A stretch of DNA of 64,000 nucleotides from Hyphomicrobium sp. 99 (GCF_000384335.2 NZ_KQ031382.1:1612001-1676000); one strand, 5' to 3'; shown: positions 26,173-35,336, counted from the stretch's first letter. Notes: generated by a model from the letters alone, not told the origin. Program-made: numbers and translations.

Positions 26173-29100
26173 CTACTCCGCGGCCTCCGAAAGGCTACGT
26201 GATCTTGCGGTCAATTCGGCTGTTGCGGGTTCTTCGCCCGTGTCGACGATCCGGCCGGTGAGGCGCGCGCGAAGGCGTTCCATCGTGAGGTAGATGACCG
26301 GCGTCGTGTAGAGCGTCAGCAACTGGCTCAAGAGCAAACCGCCGACGATCGTGATGCCGAGCGGATTTCTGAGTTCCGAACCCGTCCCGCTTTCAAGCGC
26401 CAACGGGAGCGCGCCGAATAGCGCCGCAAGCGTCGTCATCATGATCGGCCGGAAACGAAGCAGCGCGGCTTCCTTGATGGAATCCCGGGGCGAGAGTCCG
26501 CGCTCACGTTCAGCCTCGAGCGCGAAGTCGATCATCATGATCGCGTTCTTCTTCACGATGCCCATGAGCAGAATGATGCCGATGAGCGCGACGAACGAGA
26601 GATCGTTGCCGGTGAGTTCCAGCGCCAACGCCGCGCCGATGCCGGCCGACGGTAGCGTCGTCAAAATCGTGAACGGATGGATGAGACTTTCGTAGAGAAC
26701 GCCGAGTACGATGTAGATTGTGACGATGGCGGCGAGGATCAGCCAGGGCTGGTTTTCGAGCGACTTCGAGAATTCAGCCGCATCGCCATAGAATGTGCCC
26801 GTGACAGATGCCGGAAGATTGACCTCTTTCTTCGCAGTATCGATCGCCGCAAGCGCATCACTCAGCGACGCATTGGGCGCGAGGTTGAAGCTGATGGTGA
26901 TAGCCGGGAACTGATCCTGGTGGCTGATCGCGAGCGGCGCGGTCTCATACTTCACTGTCGCGACGGACTTCAGCAGAACCTGCGTGCCCGTCGTGCTCGA
27001 GGGCACATAGAGCCGGTCCAGCCGCGATGGATCGCTCCGGTATTCGGGCGCCGCCTCGAGGACGACGCGATACTGGTTGGCCTGCTCGTAGATCGTCGAG
27101 ACCTGACGCTGGCCAAAAGCGTTGCTCAGCGCATCGTTCACGGCCTGCATCGTGACGCCGAGGCGACCGGCGGTGACGCGATCGACATCGACCCGCGCGA
27201 TCAAGCCGCCGTCGACCTCTTCGGAAGCAACATTGCGAAGGAACGGCGACGCATGAAGCGCGGCGGCCATCTTCTTCGACCACTCGGAAACCTCGTCTAC
27301 GTCGGTGCTCGCGAGCGTGTACTGGTAGCGCGCGCGGCTTGTCTGCGTCGAAATTTGCACGTCCTGCACGGGCTGGAAGTAGACGATCGTGCCAGCCGTC
27401 GGTCTGACGGCGTGCTTCAGCCGCTGGATCACCTGCACGACATTGGACTTTCGCTCGTCGCGCGGCTTCAGCATGATCTTGAGGCTGCCGACATTCTGCG
27501 TGGCGTTGAGCTGGCCGATCCCGACGATCGAGGCGACGCCCGAGACATCCGGGTCGGCCGCGGCGATGGCCGCCACCTCCTGTTGCAGGCGCGTCATCTC
27601 AGTAAATGAAATCTGGGGGCCGCCTTCGACCACGGCCGTGATCGCGCCGGTATCCTGATCCGGCAGGAAACCCTTCGGCATGATGACGTAGAGCCAGACG
27701 GTGACGACAACGGTCAGGAGCGCCACCAGAAGCGTTGCGCCCTGATGCCGGAATATAAATTCCAGGGAACGGCCATAAGCGCTGATCACGCGCTCGAAGA
27801 AGCGGCCGATCACGCCCTCTTTTTCGTCATGGCCGCCGGCACGCAGAAGTCTGGAGCACATCATCGGCGTCAGCGTCAGCGATACGACGGCCGAGACGAC
27901 GACAGCGATCGTCAGCGTCATTGCGAATTCGCGGAACATGCGTCCGACGAGACCCGTCATGAAAAGCAACGGTATGAAAACGGCGATCAGCGACAGCGTC
28001 AGCGATATGACCGTGAAGCCAATTTCGCGCGCACCGTCGAGCGCGGCCTTCATCGGCTTTTCGCCCTTCTCGATGTGGCGCACGACGTTCTCGATCATCA
28101 CGATCGCATCGTCGACGACGAAGCCGGTGCCGATCGTCAACGCCATCAGCGACAGATTGTCGAGACTGAAGCCGCAGAAATACATGACGCCGAACGTGGC
28201 GATCAGCGACACCGGCAACGCGACGCCCGCGATGATCGTTGCCCGGATCGAACGCAGGAACAAGAGCACGACCATGATGACGAGCCCGACGCTCAAAACG
28301 AGCGTGAACTGCACGTCGTTGACGGAAGCCTTGATCGTGCCGGTGCGATCGCTGACGATCTGCAGATTGACGCCCGCCGGCATGCTGCTTTCAACACGCG
28401 GCAACTCTTGCTTGATGCGCGAAACCGTATCGAGGACGTTGGCGCCCGGCTGCCTTTGCACGTCGACGATGACGGCAGGCTTGCCATTGTACCAGCCGCC
28501 GACGCGCGTGTTTTCCAAGCCTTCGTAGACTCGTGCCACATCCTTGATGCGAACAGGCGCGCTGTTGCGATAGGCGATGATGACGTCTTCGTAGACGTGC
28601 GCCTGATCGATCTGGTCGTTCGCGGCGATCGTGTAAGATTGCTTTGCGCCGTCGAGCGAACCCTTGGGGCCGGCGACGTTTGCGCTCGAAATGGCGGTGC
28701 TGAGATCGGCCATGCTGAGGCCGTAGCTCGCGAGACGCGACACGTCTGCTTCGACGCGCACGGCAGGCTTGATGCCGCCCTCGATCGCCACGTGACCGAC
28801 GCCCGATACCGAGGAAAGCCGTTGCGCCAGCAGCGTATCGGCAAGATCCGAAAGCGAACGCAGCGATTGAGTATCCGACGTCAACGCTAGCGTGACGATG
28901 GGCGTGTCGGCGGGATTAACCTTCGAATAGGTCGGAGGATAGGGAAGGTTCCGTGGCAACGTCGAACCGGCGGCGTTGATGGCCGCTTGCACGTCCTGAG
29001 CCGCGGCGTCGATATCGCGGTCGAGATTGAATTGCAGGGTGATGCGGCTCAATCCGAACGAACTCGTCGATGACATCGACGCAAGCGATTGGATCTGGCC

Positions 29101-29313
29101 GAACTGACGTTCGAGCGACGCCGTGACGAGCGTCGACATCGTCTCTGGGCTTGCACCCGGAAGCTCGGTCGTCACTTCGACGGTTGGAAAATCGACCTGC
29201 GGCAGCGACGATATCGGCAACGAGACGTAGCCGAGGATACCGCCGAGGATGGTCGCGACCGCGAGAAGGAACGTCGCGATCGGCCGCTCGATGAAGGGCC
29301 GGGAAACGCTCAT
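26173..29313 (-). CDS. mdtB: RND multidrug efflux permease, MdtB-like
   Basis: 1046 residues. N-terminal MSVSRPFIERPIATFLLAVATILGG and the internal duplication of two six-helix halves with large periplasmic loops identify an HAE1-type RND pump. The TM4 aspartate pair is in GTGFVVDDAIVMIENVVRHIEKG; the TM10 lysine is in GIILLMGIVKKNAIMMIDFALEAERERG. It is a paralogue of the next gene downstream, as in mdtABC of E. coli and muxABC of Pseudomonas, where two different permeases make one pump. Its ATG overlaps the stop of the fusion-protein gene by 4 bases. Drug range cannot be predicted; MdtABC homologues export bile salts, novobiocin and similar compounds. Confidence 0.9.
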   Translation of the reverse strand: MSVSRPFIERPIATFLLAVATILGGILGYVSLPISSLPQVDFPTVEVTTELPGASPETMSTLVTASLERQFGQIQSLASMSSTSSFGLSRITLQFNLDRDIDAAAQDVQAAINAAGSTLPRNLPYPPTYSKVNPADTPIVTLALTSDTQSLRSLSDLADTLLAQRLSSVSGVGHVAIEGGIKPAVRVEADVSRLASYGLSMADLSTAISSANVAGPKGSLDGAKQSYTIAANDQIDQAHVYEDVIIAYRNSAPVRIKDVARVYEGLENTRVGGWYNGKPAVIVDVQRQPGANVLDTVSRIKQELPRVESSMPAGVNLQIVSDRTGTIKASVNDVQFTLVLSVGLVIMVVLLFLRSIRATIIAGVALPVSLIATFGVMYFCGFSLDNLSLMALTIGTGFVVDDAIVMIENVVRHIEKGEKPMKAALDGAREIGFTVISLTLSLIAVFIPLLFMTGLVGRMFREFAMTLTIAVVVSAVVSLTLTPMMCSRLLRAGGHDEKEGVIGRFFERVISAYGRSLEFIFRHQGATLLVALLTVVVTVWLYVIMPKGFLPDQDTGAITAVVEGGPQISFTEMTRLQQEVAAIAAADPDVSGVASIVGIGQLNATQNVGSLKIMLKPRDERKSNVVQVIQRLKHAVRPTAGTIVYFQPVQDVQISTQTSRARYQYTLASTDVDEVSEWSKKMAAALHASPFLRNVASEEVDGGLIARVDVDRVTAGRLGVTMQAVNDALSNAFGQRQVSTIYEQANQYRVVLEAAPEYRSDPSRLDRLYVPSSTTGTQVLLKSVATVKYETAPLAISHQDQFPAITISFNLAPNASLSDALAAIDTAKKEVNLPASVTGTFYGDAAEFSKSLENQPWLILAAIVTIYIVLGVLYESLIHPFTILTTLPSAGIGAALALELTGNDLSFVALIGIILLMGIVKKNAIMMIDFALEAERERGLSPRDSIKEAALLRFRPIMMTTLAALFGALPLALESGTGSELRNPLGITIVGGLLLSQLLTLYTTPVIYLTMERLRARLTGRIVDTGEEPATAELTARSRSLSEAAE

Positions 29314-30656
29314 GGCGATGCGCCGTTATCCCGGTGTGAATGACGATGTTTGTCCGAATTCTTTTTGTCTTCGCTCGTCGAGCCCGTGACGAGAGCGGCG
29401 TCCGGTGCGGCCGGAGCCGTCGCCTGTGCTGATTGCACGCCAACGTTTGCTGCGTCACCCACGCGGGCGGCCTTTTTGCCGTCGGCTGATTTTTTCGATA
29501 GCGCCGGCGGGCTCTGTTCGGGCGCTTTGCCATCGCTGACCGAGACAGTCGCGCCGTCCTTGAGGCGGCCAAAGCCGCTCGTGACGACTTTCTCGCCCTC
29601 GGTCAGGCCATCGGCGATGACGGCGAATTTTTCGTCCTGGCGCGAAATCTTGACCGGCCGCATCTCAGCCGTGTTATCGGCGCCGACGACATAGACGTAG
29701 GTGCCGTCGGGTCCCCGCTGCACGGCTTCCGTCGGCGCGACGATGACGCCTTTGAGCGTATCGACGAGCAGGCGAACGTTGACGAACTGCCCGGGCCAAA
29801 GCTGGCGTTTTTCGTTGGGAAAATCGGCCTTGAGACGGATCGTGCCGGTTTGCTGATCGACCTGATTGTCGATGACCTTGAGCGTGCCCGTATCGAGTTC
29901 GGTCTGGCCGTCCGTCGACAATGCGTAGGCGGTCAGCTTCCCTTCGGCGCTTGATTTGGTCAGCATCGGCAATTGCTGCTGCGGCAGGGTGAATAAAACC
30001 GAGATCGGCTGCACCTGCGTCATCACCACGATGCCGCCTGCATCGCCGGAATGGACGAGATTACCCTCATCGACGAGCCGGATGCCGGTTCGCCCATCGA
30101 ATGGCGCCACGATCGTCGTGTAGCCGAGGATCGCGGTTGCGTTCTCGATCGAGGCGGCATCGGACTTGATCTGAGCTTCCTGCTGCTTGACGAGCGCGAG
30201 CTGCGTATCGATCTGCTGCTGCGAGATGGCAAGCGTGCCCACCTTCTGGAAACGCTCGAGATCCTTTTTGGTATTGGCGAGCAGCGCTTCGTCCAAAGCC
30301 TTCTTCGCGATGGCTTGATCGAGCTGCGCCTGGTAGGTCACCGGATCGATTTTCGCCAGCACGTCGCCCTTCTTGACATCCTGGCCTTCATTGAAATTGA
30401 CGCTCAGAAGGCGGCCGTCGACCTGGGCGCGCACGGTCGCCGTGTTGAGCGCTTTGACCGAGCCGACACCTTCAAGATAGATCGGCACATCGGCCCGATC
30501 GGTGTTCTTCGCAATGACAGCCACGGGGCCGCCCATCCCGGCGCCTCGCCGGCTGGCGCTAACGCTGTCAGGCGCTTGCCCGTGCATCATATAGTAAACG
30601 CCGCCGGCGATAGCGCCGACGATCACAACTGTAGAAACCCACCGCAGAAGCGTCAT
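29310..30656 (-). CDS. mdtA: RND periplasmic adaptor (membrane fusion protein), MdtA-like
   Basis: 448 residues from ATG 30656, chosen because AAGAGCGG precedes it and it begins MTLLRWVSTVVIVGAIAGG, a signal-anchor. The lipoyl halves (LEGVGSVKALNTATVRAQVDGRLLSVNFNEGQDVKKGDVLAKID and, later, VAPFDGRTGIRLVDEGNLV), the alpha-hairpin between them (YQAQLDQAIAKKALDEALLANTKKDLERF) and the beta-barrel block (NEKRQLWPGQFVNVRLLVDT) give the full MFP order. A low-complexity Ser/Lys/His-rich tail of about 80 residues ends the protein. It bridges the inner-membrane pump and an outer-membrane channel. First gene of the operon. An in-frame extension to 30833 is unlikely to be translated. Confidence 0.9.
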   Translation of the reverse strand: MTLLRWVSTVVIVGAIAGGVYYMMHGQAPDSVSASRRGAGMGGPVAVIAKNTDRADVPIYLEGVGSVKALNTATVRAQVDGRLLSVNFNEGQDVKKGDVLAKIDPVTYQAQLDQAIAKKALDEALLANTKKDLERFQKVGTLAISQQQIDTQLALVKQQEAQIKSDAASIENATAILGYTTIVAPFDGRTGIRLVDEGNLVHSGDAGGIVVMTQVQPISVLFTLPQQQLPMLTKSSAEGKLTAYALSTDGQTELDTGTLKVIDNQVDQQTGTIRLKADFPNEKRQLWPGQFVNVRLLVDTLKGVIVAPTEAVQRGPDGTYVYVVGADNTAEMRPVKISRQDEKFAVIADGLTEGEKVVTSGFGRLKDGATVSVSDGKAPEQSPPALSKKSADGKKAARVGDAANVGVQSAQATAPAAPDAALVTGSTSEDKKNSDKHRHSHRDNGASP

Positions 30657-31025
30657 CGCCGCTCTTTTCCGATTTGAACCCCGTCGGATGCCGTGAAAAC
30701 ACGGCATACATCGGCTTTTCGTCCTATCACCCGGACATGAAACGCACTGTTTGGCTGAATCCGTTGCCCTGCCAAATGTGAATTCTATATACCGTCGTCC
30801 CAAACTGCGACATGCAACGCATGTCGGGAGCAAGGCGCTCCCGATTATCCGGCCAATCTCCTCGAGAAAAGACCTAGATCCGCGGCAGCTTTATGCTCGC
30901 ACGCCCCCCGCGCCGATGGCGCGCTAGCTTAATAGCATGAAATTAAAGCATTTTTTAAAGGCTCGCAGCCGCACTGCGTCGGTGGCACCCCAACCGCGAG
31001 GATAATGGGTGGGCGAAACCCAACC

Positions 31026-31057
31026 CACCGTCATCCCGGCGAAGGCCGGGATCCAGT
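31026..31057 (+). repeat. REP-like palindrome, type A
   Basis: CCGTCATCCCGGCGAAGGCC followed by GGGATCCAG. The stem is CCCGGC/GCCGGG around GAAG. The same unit recurs at 37854-37886 and 38441-38472. Faces the type B copy at 31131-31170. Confidence 0.85.
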
Positions 31058-31130
31058 CAAACGTCCGCGAGCGCGCTGCTGCGGGCCGCGCCGACCGTGA
31101 AGCACCTCGAGACAAGGTTCTGCTGAGACT

Positions 31131-31170
31131 TGTCTGGGTGCCGGCCTCCGCCGGCATGACGGAGTGGGTG
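31131..31170 (-). repeat. REP-like palindrome, type B
   Basis: Reads TGTCTGGGTGCCGGCCTCCG then CCGGCATGACGG on the plus strand, with stem GCCGGC/GCCGGC. Its reverse complement aligns with type A (CCGTCATGCCGGCG... against CCGTCATCCCGGCG...), so it is the same family in inverted orientation. The copy at 38316-38353 shares the preceding bases GCTGA and the TGTCTGGGTGCC start. Confidence 0.82.
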
Positions 31171-31287
31171 GCTGGGGCGACGGTCCAATCACCAACTGAC
31201 GCACAGCCAGAAACGCAAAAGCCGTCGCGAAATTTCGCGACGGCCTTGACGGCCTTGAAGTGTGCGCCTGACCTCAGAGGAGAGCGA

Positions 31288-31788
31288 TTACCCCGCCACC
31301 TTCGGTTCGAATTTCAAAGCCACGCCGTTCATGCAGTAGCGGAGTCCAGTGGGCTTGGGTCCATCGTCGAAAACGTGGCCGAGATGACCGCCACAGCGGC
31401 GGCAATGAACTTCGGTTCGCGTCATGAAGTAACTTTTGTCGACCGTCGTCGCGACGGCGTTATCGAGCGGCTTCCAAAAGCTTGGCCAGCCCGTGCCGCT
31501 GTGGAACTTCGTGTCGGAGGAAAAGAGCGCCAAAGTGCAACCTGCACAGAGATAAGTGCCCGCGGCATCATTCTGATCGAGAGGCGAAGTCCCGGCGCGC
31601 TCCGTGCCTTGCTTGCGCAGAACATCGAACTGCTCCGGCGTCAGCTCCTTCTTCCACTCGTCGTCGGACTTCGTGATCTCGAAGGTTTCTGCGTGCGCTT
31701 CAGCGGCAAACCCCGAAGCGGCCTTGAGCGTTGCGAAGCCCCCGGCCAGGGCTATCCCCAGCCTCGAAAAATCGCGCCGTGAATACAT
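31288..31788 (-). CDS. msrB: Peptide-methionine (R)-S-oxide reductase, probably exported
   Basis: 166 residues. The MsrB domain starts near residue 43. Zinc cysteines are CAGC (81, 84) and CRRC (129, 132), [10 protein letters not shown] is the substrate loop and the catalytic Cys152 lies in RYCMNG. It reduces methionine-R-sulfoxide in proteins. The N-terminus [33 protein letters not shown] has a twin-arginine motif (SRRDFSR) followed by a hydrophobic stretch and an Ala-rich cleavage region, so export through Tat to the periplasm is likely. An AAGGTG precedes ATG 31788. It stands on the reverse strand downstream of sfsA, with 105 bases between. The reductant for an exported MsrB is not evident here. 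Confidence 0.92.
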   Translation of the reverse strand: MYSRRDFSRLGIALAGGFATLKAASGFAAEAHAETFEITKSDDEWKKELTPEQFDVLRKQGTERAGTSPLDQNDAAGTYLCAGCTLALFSSDTKFHSGTGWPSFWKPLDNAVATTVDKSYFMTRTEVHCRRCGGHLGHVFDDGPKPTGLRYCMNGVALKFEPKVAG

Positions 31789-31893
31789 GGCTCGTCACCT
31801 TGGTTTCGTTTCCTCTGCCGGCGCCCTAAACGCCGTCTTGTTGGAGAGTACGTTGCCTCTCTCTTTTTCGTTTCAGCCGTTGGCCGGCTTTTC

Positions 31894-32616
31894 TTATCTA
31901 AGATCTGCAATCTCAAGCCGCTTCTCGACCGTGATTTCCGAAGGGCTGAGCCGGCACCTATAGCAGAGCATTTCCACGCCGGAAGCAGCCGCAGTCTGAA
32001 ATTCTGCGGCATAAGCGGGGTCGATGTCGGCGGCGAGCGAGAATTTCTCGGCGTCGCTGCGCTGCACAAGAAAAACCATGACCGCCCGATGGCCCTCGTC
32101 AACCATGCTGGCGAGCTCGCGCAAGTGCTTCGCACCCCGCTCGGTTTTGCTATCGGGGAATTCGGCTTCCCCGGCGCTGCGCATCAGGTGCACGTTTTTC
32201 ACCTCGACGTAGCAATCGCGAGGCTCCGTGCCCCCTGAAAGAAGAACGTCGATCCGGCTGTTGATCCCGTACTTCACTTCGCGCCGCAGCGACGCGTAAC
32301 CGGCGAGTTCCGGGATCAGACCTGATTGAATGGCTTCCGTCACCAGCCCGTTCGGACGCCCCGAATTGATGCCGACGAGATGAGCCCCTTGGCCGAGATC
32401 GGCCTCGATCATTTCCCAGGTATGGCGATATTTGCGCGTCGGGCTGTCGCTTTCAGAGAGCCACACGCGCGAGCCCGGGGTTGTGAGCCCGAGCATCGAG
32501 CCCGTATTCGGACAGCTGGCCGTAATCGTAACGCCGTCCGCGGTCGTCACGTCCGCGAGGAAGCGCTTATAGCGTTGAACGAGAATGCCGGGAACGAGAG
32601 GATGTGAGAATTTCAT
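31894..32616 (-). CDS. sfsA: SfsA family DNA/RNA nuclease-like protein
   Basis: 240 residues from ATG 32616, matching the family's usual 230-240. MKFSHPLVPGILVQRYKRFLADV begins with the OB-fold part (family pattern 'GxLxxRYKRFLADV'), CPNTGSM is a signature, and the C-terminal nuclease-like half contains VEVKNVHL and the DSKTERGAKHLREL block. E. coli SfsA was found through sugar-fermentation (maltose) regulation; the fold resembles PD-(D/E)XK nucleases, and its true role is unsettled. A much longer in-frame extension to 32955 lacks similarity and overlaps the divergent gene, so it is rejected. The neighbour at 32695 is divergent. Confidence 0.9.
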   Translation of the reverse strand: MKFSHPLVPGILVQRYKRFLADVTTADGVTITASCPNTGSMLGLTTPGSRVWLSESDSPTRKYRHTWEMIEADLGQGAHLVGINSGRPNGLVTEAIQSGLIPELAGYASLRREVKYGINSRIDVLLSGGTEPRDCYVEVKNVHLMRSAGEAEFPDSKTERGAKHLRELASMVDEGHRAVMVFLVQRSDAEKFSLAADIDPAYAAEFQTAAASGVEMLCYRCRLSPSEITVEKRLEIADLR

Positions 32617-32694
32617 CGCCACGCCATATCGGCCAATGGGACACGCGAGCAAGTGTTTTCGTGCTGGGACTTCAGGTGCTAAGACGAACGGGCA

Positions 32695-33450
32695 ATGCAG
32701 ACATCGGCGAGCGGAACCTTGGCTGAAGAACGGATCGTGACGGCAGCACTGCTCGTCATCGGCGACGAAATTCTTTCCGGACGAACGAAGGATCGCAATA
32801 TCGGCGCGGTGGCCGAGCATCTGACGAATATTGGCATCAGGCTCCGCGAAGTGCGCATCGTGCCCGACGATGAAGCCGACATTATCGCCGCCGTGGATGC
32901 CCTCCGGCGCCGGTACGATTATCTCTTCACGACCGGCGGCATCGGCCCGACCCACGATGACATCACGGCGGATACCGTCGCCAAGGCATTCGGCGTGCCG
33001 ATTGGCATCGACGCGAGAGCCGAGAAAATTCTTCGCGATTACTATGCGGCCAAGGGCCTGGACATGACGCCCGCGCGCCTTCGTATGGCGCGGATTCCTT
33101 CAGGGGCGGACTTGATCGAAAATCCGGTTTCCGGCGCACCGGGCTTTCGCATCGGCAATGTCTTCGTGATGGCTGGCGTGCCATCCATTGCAGAGGCGAT
33201 GCTGCAAAGCGTGACGCCGGATCTCGAAACCGGCGCCAAGCTTTTGTCGATCACCATTCCGGTCAATCGTCCGGAAAGCGAGATCGCTGAAGTGTTTTCC
33301 GCTCACCAGCAGCTCTATCGCGACGTGCAGATGGGAAGCTATCCCTTGCTCCGCGACGGCCGCCCCGCATCTGATCTGGTGTTGCGCTGCGCTGACGAAG
33401 CCCGCCTCGCCGAAGCCGCAGACACGCTCAAAGCCGCTTTGCAGCTGTAG
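32695..33450 (+). CDS. Molybdopterin-binding protein (CinA N-terminal / MoCF domain)
   Basis: 251 residues. ALLVIGDEILSGRTKDRNIGAVAEHL and YDYLFTTGGIGPTHDDITADTVAKAFG are the two hallmark blocks of the MoaB/MogA-like domain found in CinA. IPSGADLIENPVSGAPGFRIGNVFVMAGVP continues the CinA pattern. The C-terminal PncC-type deamidase domain of full CinA is absent, as in the short competence/damage-inducible-like proteins of many alphaproteobacteria. Probably binds a nucleotide-like or pterin ligand; CinA proteins hydrolyse NAD breakdown products, but this is not shown for the short form. It is divergent from sfsA with 78 bases between them, so promoters overlap. Confidence 0.88.
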   Translation: MQTSASGTLAEERIVTAALLVIGDEILSGRTKDRNIGAVAEHLTNIGIRLREVRIVPDDEADIIAAVDALRRRYDYLFTTGGIGPTHDDITADTVAKAFGVPIGIDARAEKILRDYYAAKGLDMTPARLRMARIPSGADLIENPVSGAPGFRIGNVFVMAGVPSIAEAMLQSVTPDLETGAKLLSITIPVNRPESEIAEVFSAHQQLYRDVQMGSYPLLRDGRPASDLVLRCADEARLAEAADTLKAALQL

Positions 33451-33511
33451 CGAAAACGTCGCGAGCATTCATCTCGAACGCCCGCGGAACGGTGCGAAAC
33501 GTGGGCTCCGC

Positions 33512-34126
33512 TCAGTTCAGCGGCGCGCGCTCGCTGTCGTCGAAGTCGGCGGCGCGGGCAGTCGACGTGGTTGGCGCGTCTCCGCCGAAAAGATCGTACT
33601 GGACGTCGAGGGCATCGAGGAAAGCCGCAGCCATATCGAGAAGCGGCCCAAGCGCGATGCGCTTGGCGACGAGGAAATTGTCGTCGATCGTCAAATCCGA
33701 AGCGACGCGTACAGCCGGTGCGTCCGGCGCGATGAGGCCGCGGCTGCGGACATAGGCGACAATGCCGTCGGCGGTGTCGAAATCCGTGCTCCGCGCATCG
33801 CCACTCTCTTCCACCGCGTCGAGCAGGATGGCCGTGCCGGAAACGAACAGCTTCGCGATGACGCGGAACCGGTCGTCGCATTCGGCGAGCGAGCTTGCGT
33901 GATTGCGGGCCTTCAGAACGCGGGCGACGAGCATGAGCTCGAGGCTGCGAACCTCTTCCGCGATCGCGCGCTGCCGCATGATGAAGTCGCTCGGATCGGC
34001 AGGCGTCTCCGCCAGTGCCCGCCAGTCGCCACCGCGAGCCATCAGATCTTCGCCCGCCGCCAGCGCGGCATCGAGATGATCGGCGAGCATGTAAACCGAC
34101 AAGGGTGCCCGCACTTGCTGTGCCAT
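33512..34126 (-). CDS. Conserved-looking hypothetical protein, mostly helical
   Basis: 204 residues, not recognised. No signal peptide or membrane segment. The sequence is Ala/Asp-rich with several predicted amphipathic helices (HLDAALAAGEDLMARGG, RQRAIAEEVRSLELMLVARVLKARNHAS) and an acidic tail (FDDSERAPLN). A GGAG six bases before ATG 34126 and codon use with strong GC at the third position support a real gene. It converges with the molybdopterin-binding gene (62 bases between stops). Role unknown; a cytoplasmic soluble protein is the only supportable statement. Confidence 0.7.
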   Translation of the reverse strand: MAQQVRAPLSVYMLADHLDAALAAGEDLMARGGDWRALAETPADPSDFIMRQRAIAEEVRSLELMLVARVLKARNHASSLAECDDRFRVIAKLFVSGTAILLDAVEESGDARSTDFDTADGIVAYVRSRGLIAPDAPAVRVASDLTIDDNFLVAKRIALGPLLDMAAAFLDALDVQYDLFGGDAPTTSTARAADFDDSERAPLN

Positions 34127-34400
34127 CTCTAACTCCGCATTTCCAAGAATGATCTGGCCGGAAAATGCCCTGATTCGTCAGGGTCTAACCAGCTCCATGC
34201 GAATCGCTTGTCAGACAATGGGGAGAGATGAGGATAAGGTGTGGACTGTGTCGGAGCGGTTATAACGAACGCGATAAAAACCGCGAAAAACCAGGCATTC
34301 CTTGGTGGTCGGAAGGAATCGCGTTTGAGAAAAAGCCACGCTGATTGGGCTTCTGAAGCGAAGATCGGCGGCGCTTAATCAGCCACAGTCGCCGCGATAT

Positions 34401-35336
34401 TCACAACTCAGTCGTCGCGAGGATGCGATAACCTCGTTGCGGCACCCCTACAACCCGGGTTTGAGCCTGCGTCGATGCGAGAATAGTCTCTGCAACTACC
34501 TTACGACCCACACGCCGGACGGGTGCCTTTTCCGGCTCGATCCGCGGTGCCAGAACTTTCATTTCCTTCGCGACGTGTTTCTCGGGCGGCTTACGGAGAG
34601 CCTTCGGAACCACAATGACTTTGCGGTTGCGCGTTTCTTTCAGCCGAATGTCGAGCCTCGGAGCAACCTCGCCGAGCTTCCACGCACGAAGCGCCACAGA
34701 ACGCGGCGTGGCCGGACGCTGCGTGAGGGGAGCGTCAGTCGCGAGAGGCTCACGCGCCACCGGATCTTCGATGGCTTCGGACGCCGTCGGATCAGCCTCG
34801 GCGGTTATGGGATCGGATGGCGTCGACGCGACAACGGGCGATTCCAAACGCGGTGTGACGGGCTCTGGCGGCAGCGTGGCGGCGATGCTTGCCTTCAGCG
34901 GTATTTTTGGGGGAAGCGTCGCGGCAATGCTTGGCTTCAACGCCGGGCACACTGACGGTGCATTGTCTGCCTCAATGGCGCCCGACCGTAAAATTCCAAC
35001 TGAAATCGGCTCTTGGACGCTCGACGACGCAGGCTGCGTGTCGGACGCTTGCGCCGCGTAATGACGGGCAGGCGCGGGTCTCGGTACGTTTGCGGACGCG
35101 CTGGGAGGAGGGGCCGGGCGCGGCGCATCGACGACCGGAGCAGCAGCCGGCGGTGCGGAAACGGCAAGCGGGGCCGCCGGCTTTGGAACGACCGCATCTT
35201 CCGTCCTCTGCCGCACGACGTCCGGCGAATGCCGGGCCCGAGAGCGGCGGCGAAGCCAGGAAAAGAAGCGATAGACGACACCGCTGCCGACGACGAAGAG
35301 CAGGGCCCAGCTGAGGGCGAGAACTTCTGGCGGCAA
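34401..35336 (-). CDS. Membrane-anchored Pro/Ala-rich hypothetical protein
   Basis: About 311 residues, not recognised. One N-terminal membrane helix (VLALSWALLFVVGSGVVYRFF) is followed by a basic stop (SWLRRRSRARHSP) and a long low-complexity Pro/Ala/Thr region with a near-repeat (PKIPLKASIAATLPP beside KPSIAATLPP). The C-terminal third is basic and ends RILATTEL. The start is set by a strong GGAGG six bases before TTG 35336; an ATG at 35384 would add 16 residues before the helix but lacks such a site. The short N-terminus and positive residues after the helix suggest the bulk is cytoplasmic. It follows the pit gene and its terminator, so it is probably monocistronic. Confidence 0.65.
   Translation of the reverse strand: MPPEVLALSWALLFVVGSGVVYRFFSWLRRRSRARHSPDVVRQRTEDAVVPKPAAPLAVSAPPAAAPVVDAPRPAPPPSASANVPRPAPARHYAAQASDTQPASSSVQEPISVGILRSGAIEADNAPSVCPALKPSIAATLPPKIPLKASIAATLPPEPVTPRLESPVVASTPSDPITAEADPTASEAIEDPVAREPLATDAPLTQRPATPRSVALRAWKLGEVAPRLDIRLKETRNRKVIVVPKALRKPPEKHVAKEMKVLAPRIEPEKAPVRRVGRKVVAETILASTQAQTRVVGVPQRGYRILATTEL

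Larger units (their letters stand above)
30657..31287. other. Intergenic region with an inverted pair of REP-like palindromes
   Basis: About 631 bases between the mdtABC start and the msrB end, both on the reverse strand. The half near 30657-30900 should carry the mdtA promoter. The rest carries two palindromic repeats in opposite orientation (31026-31057 and 31131-31170), annotated separately. No further gene is visible. Confidence 0.55.

Noticed and set aside
31009..31782. 257-codon forward frame across the REP pair and msrB
   Set aside because: Formed by repeats and the antisense of msrB.
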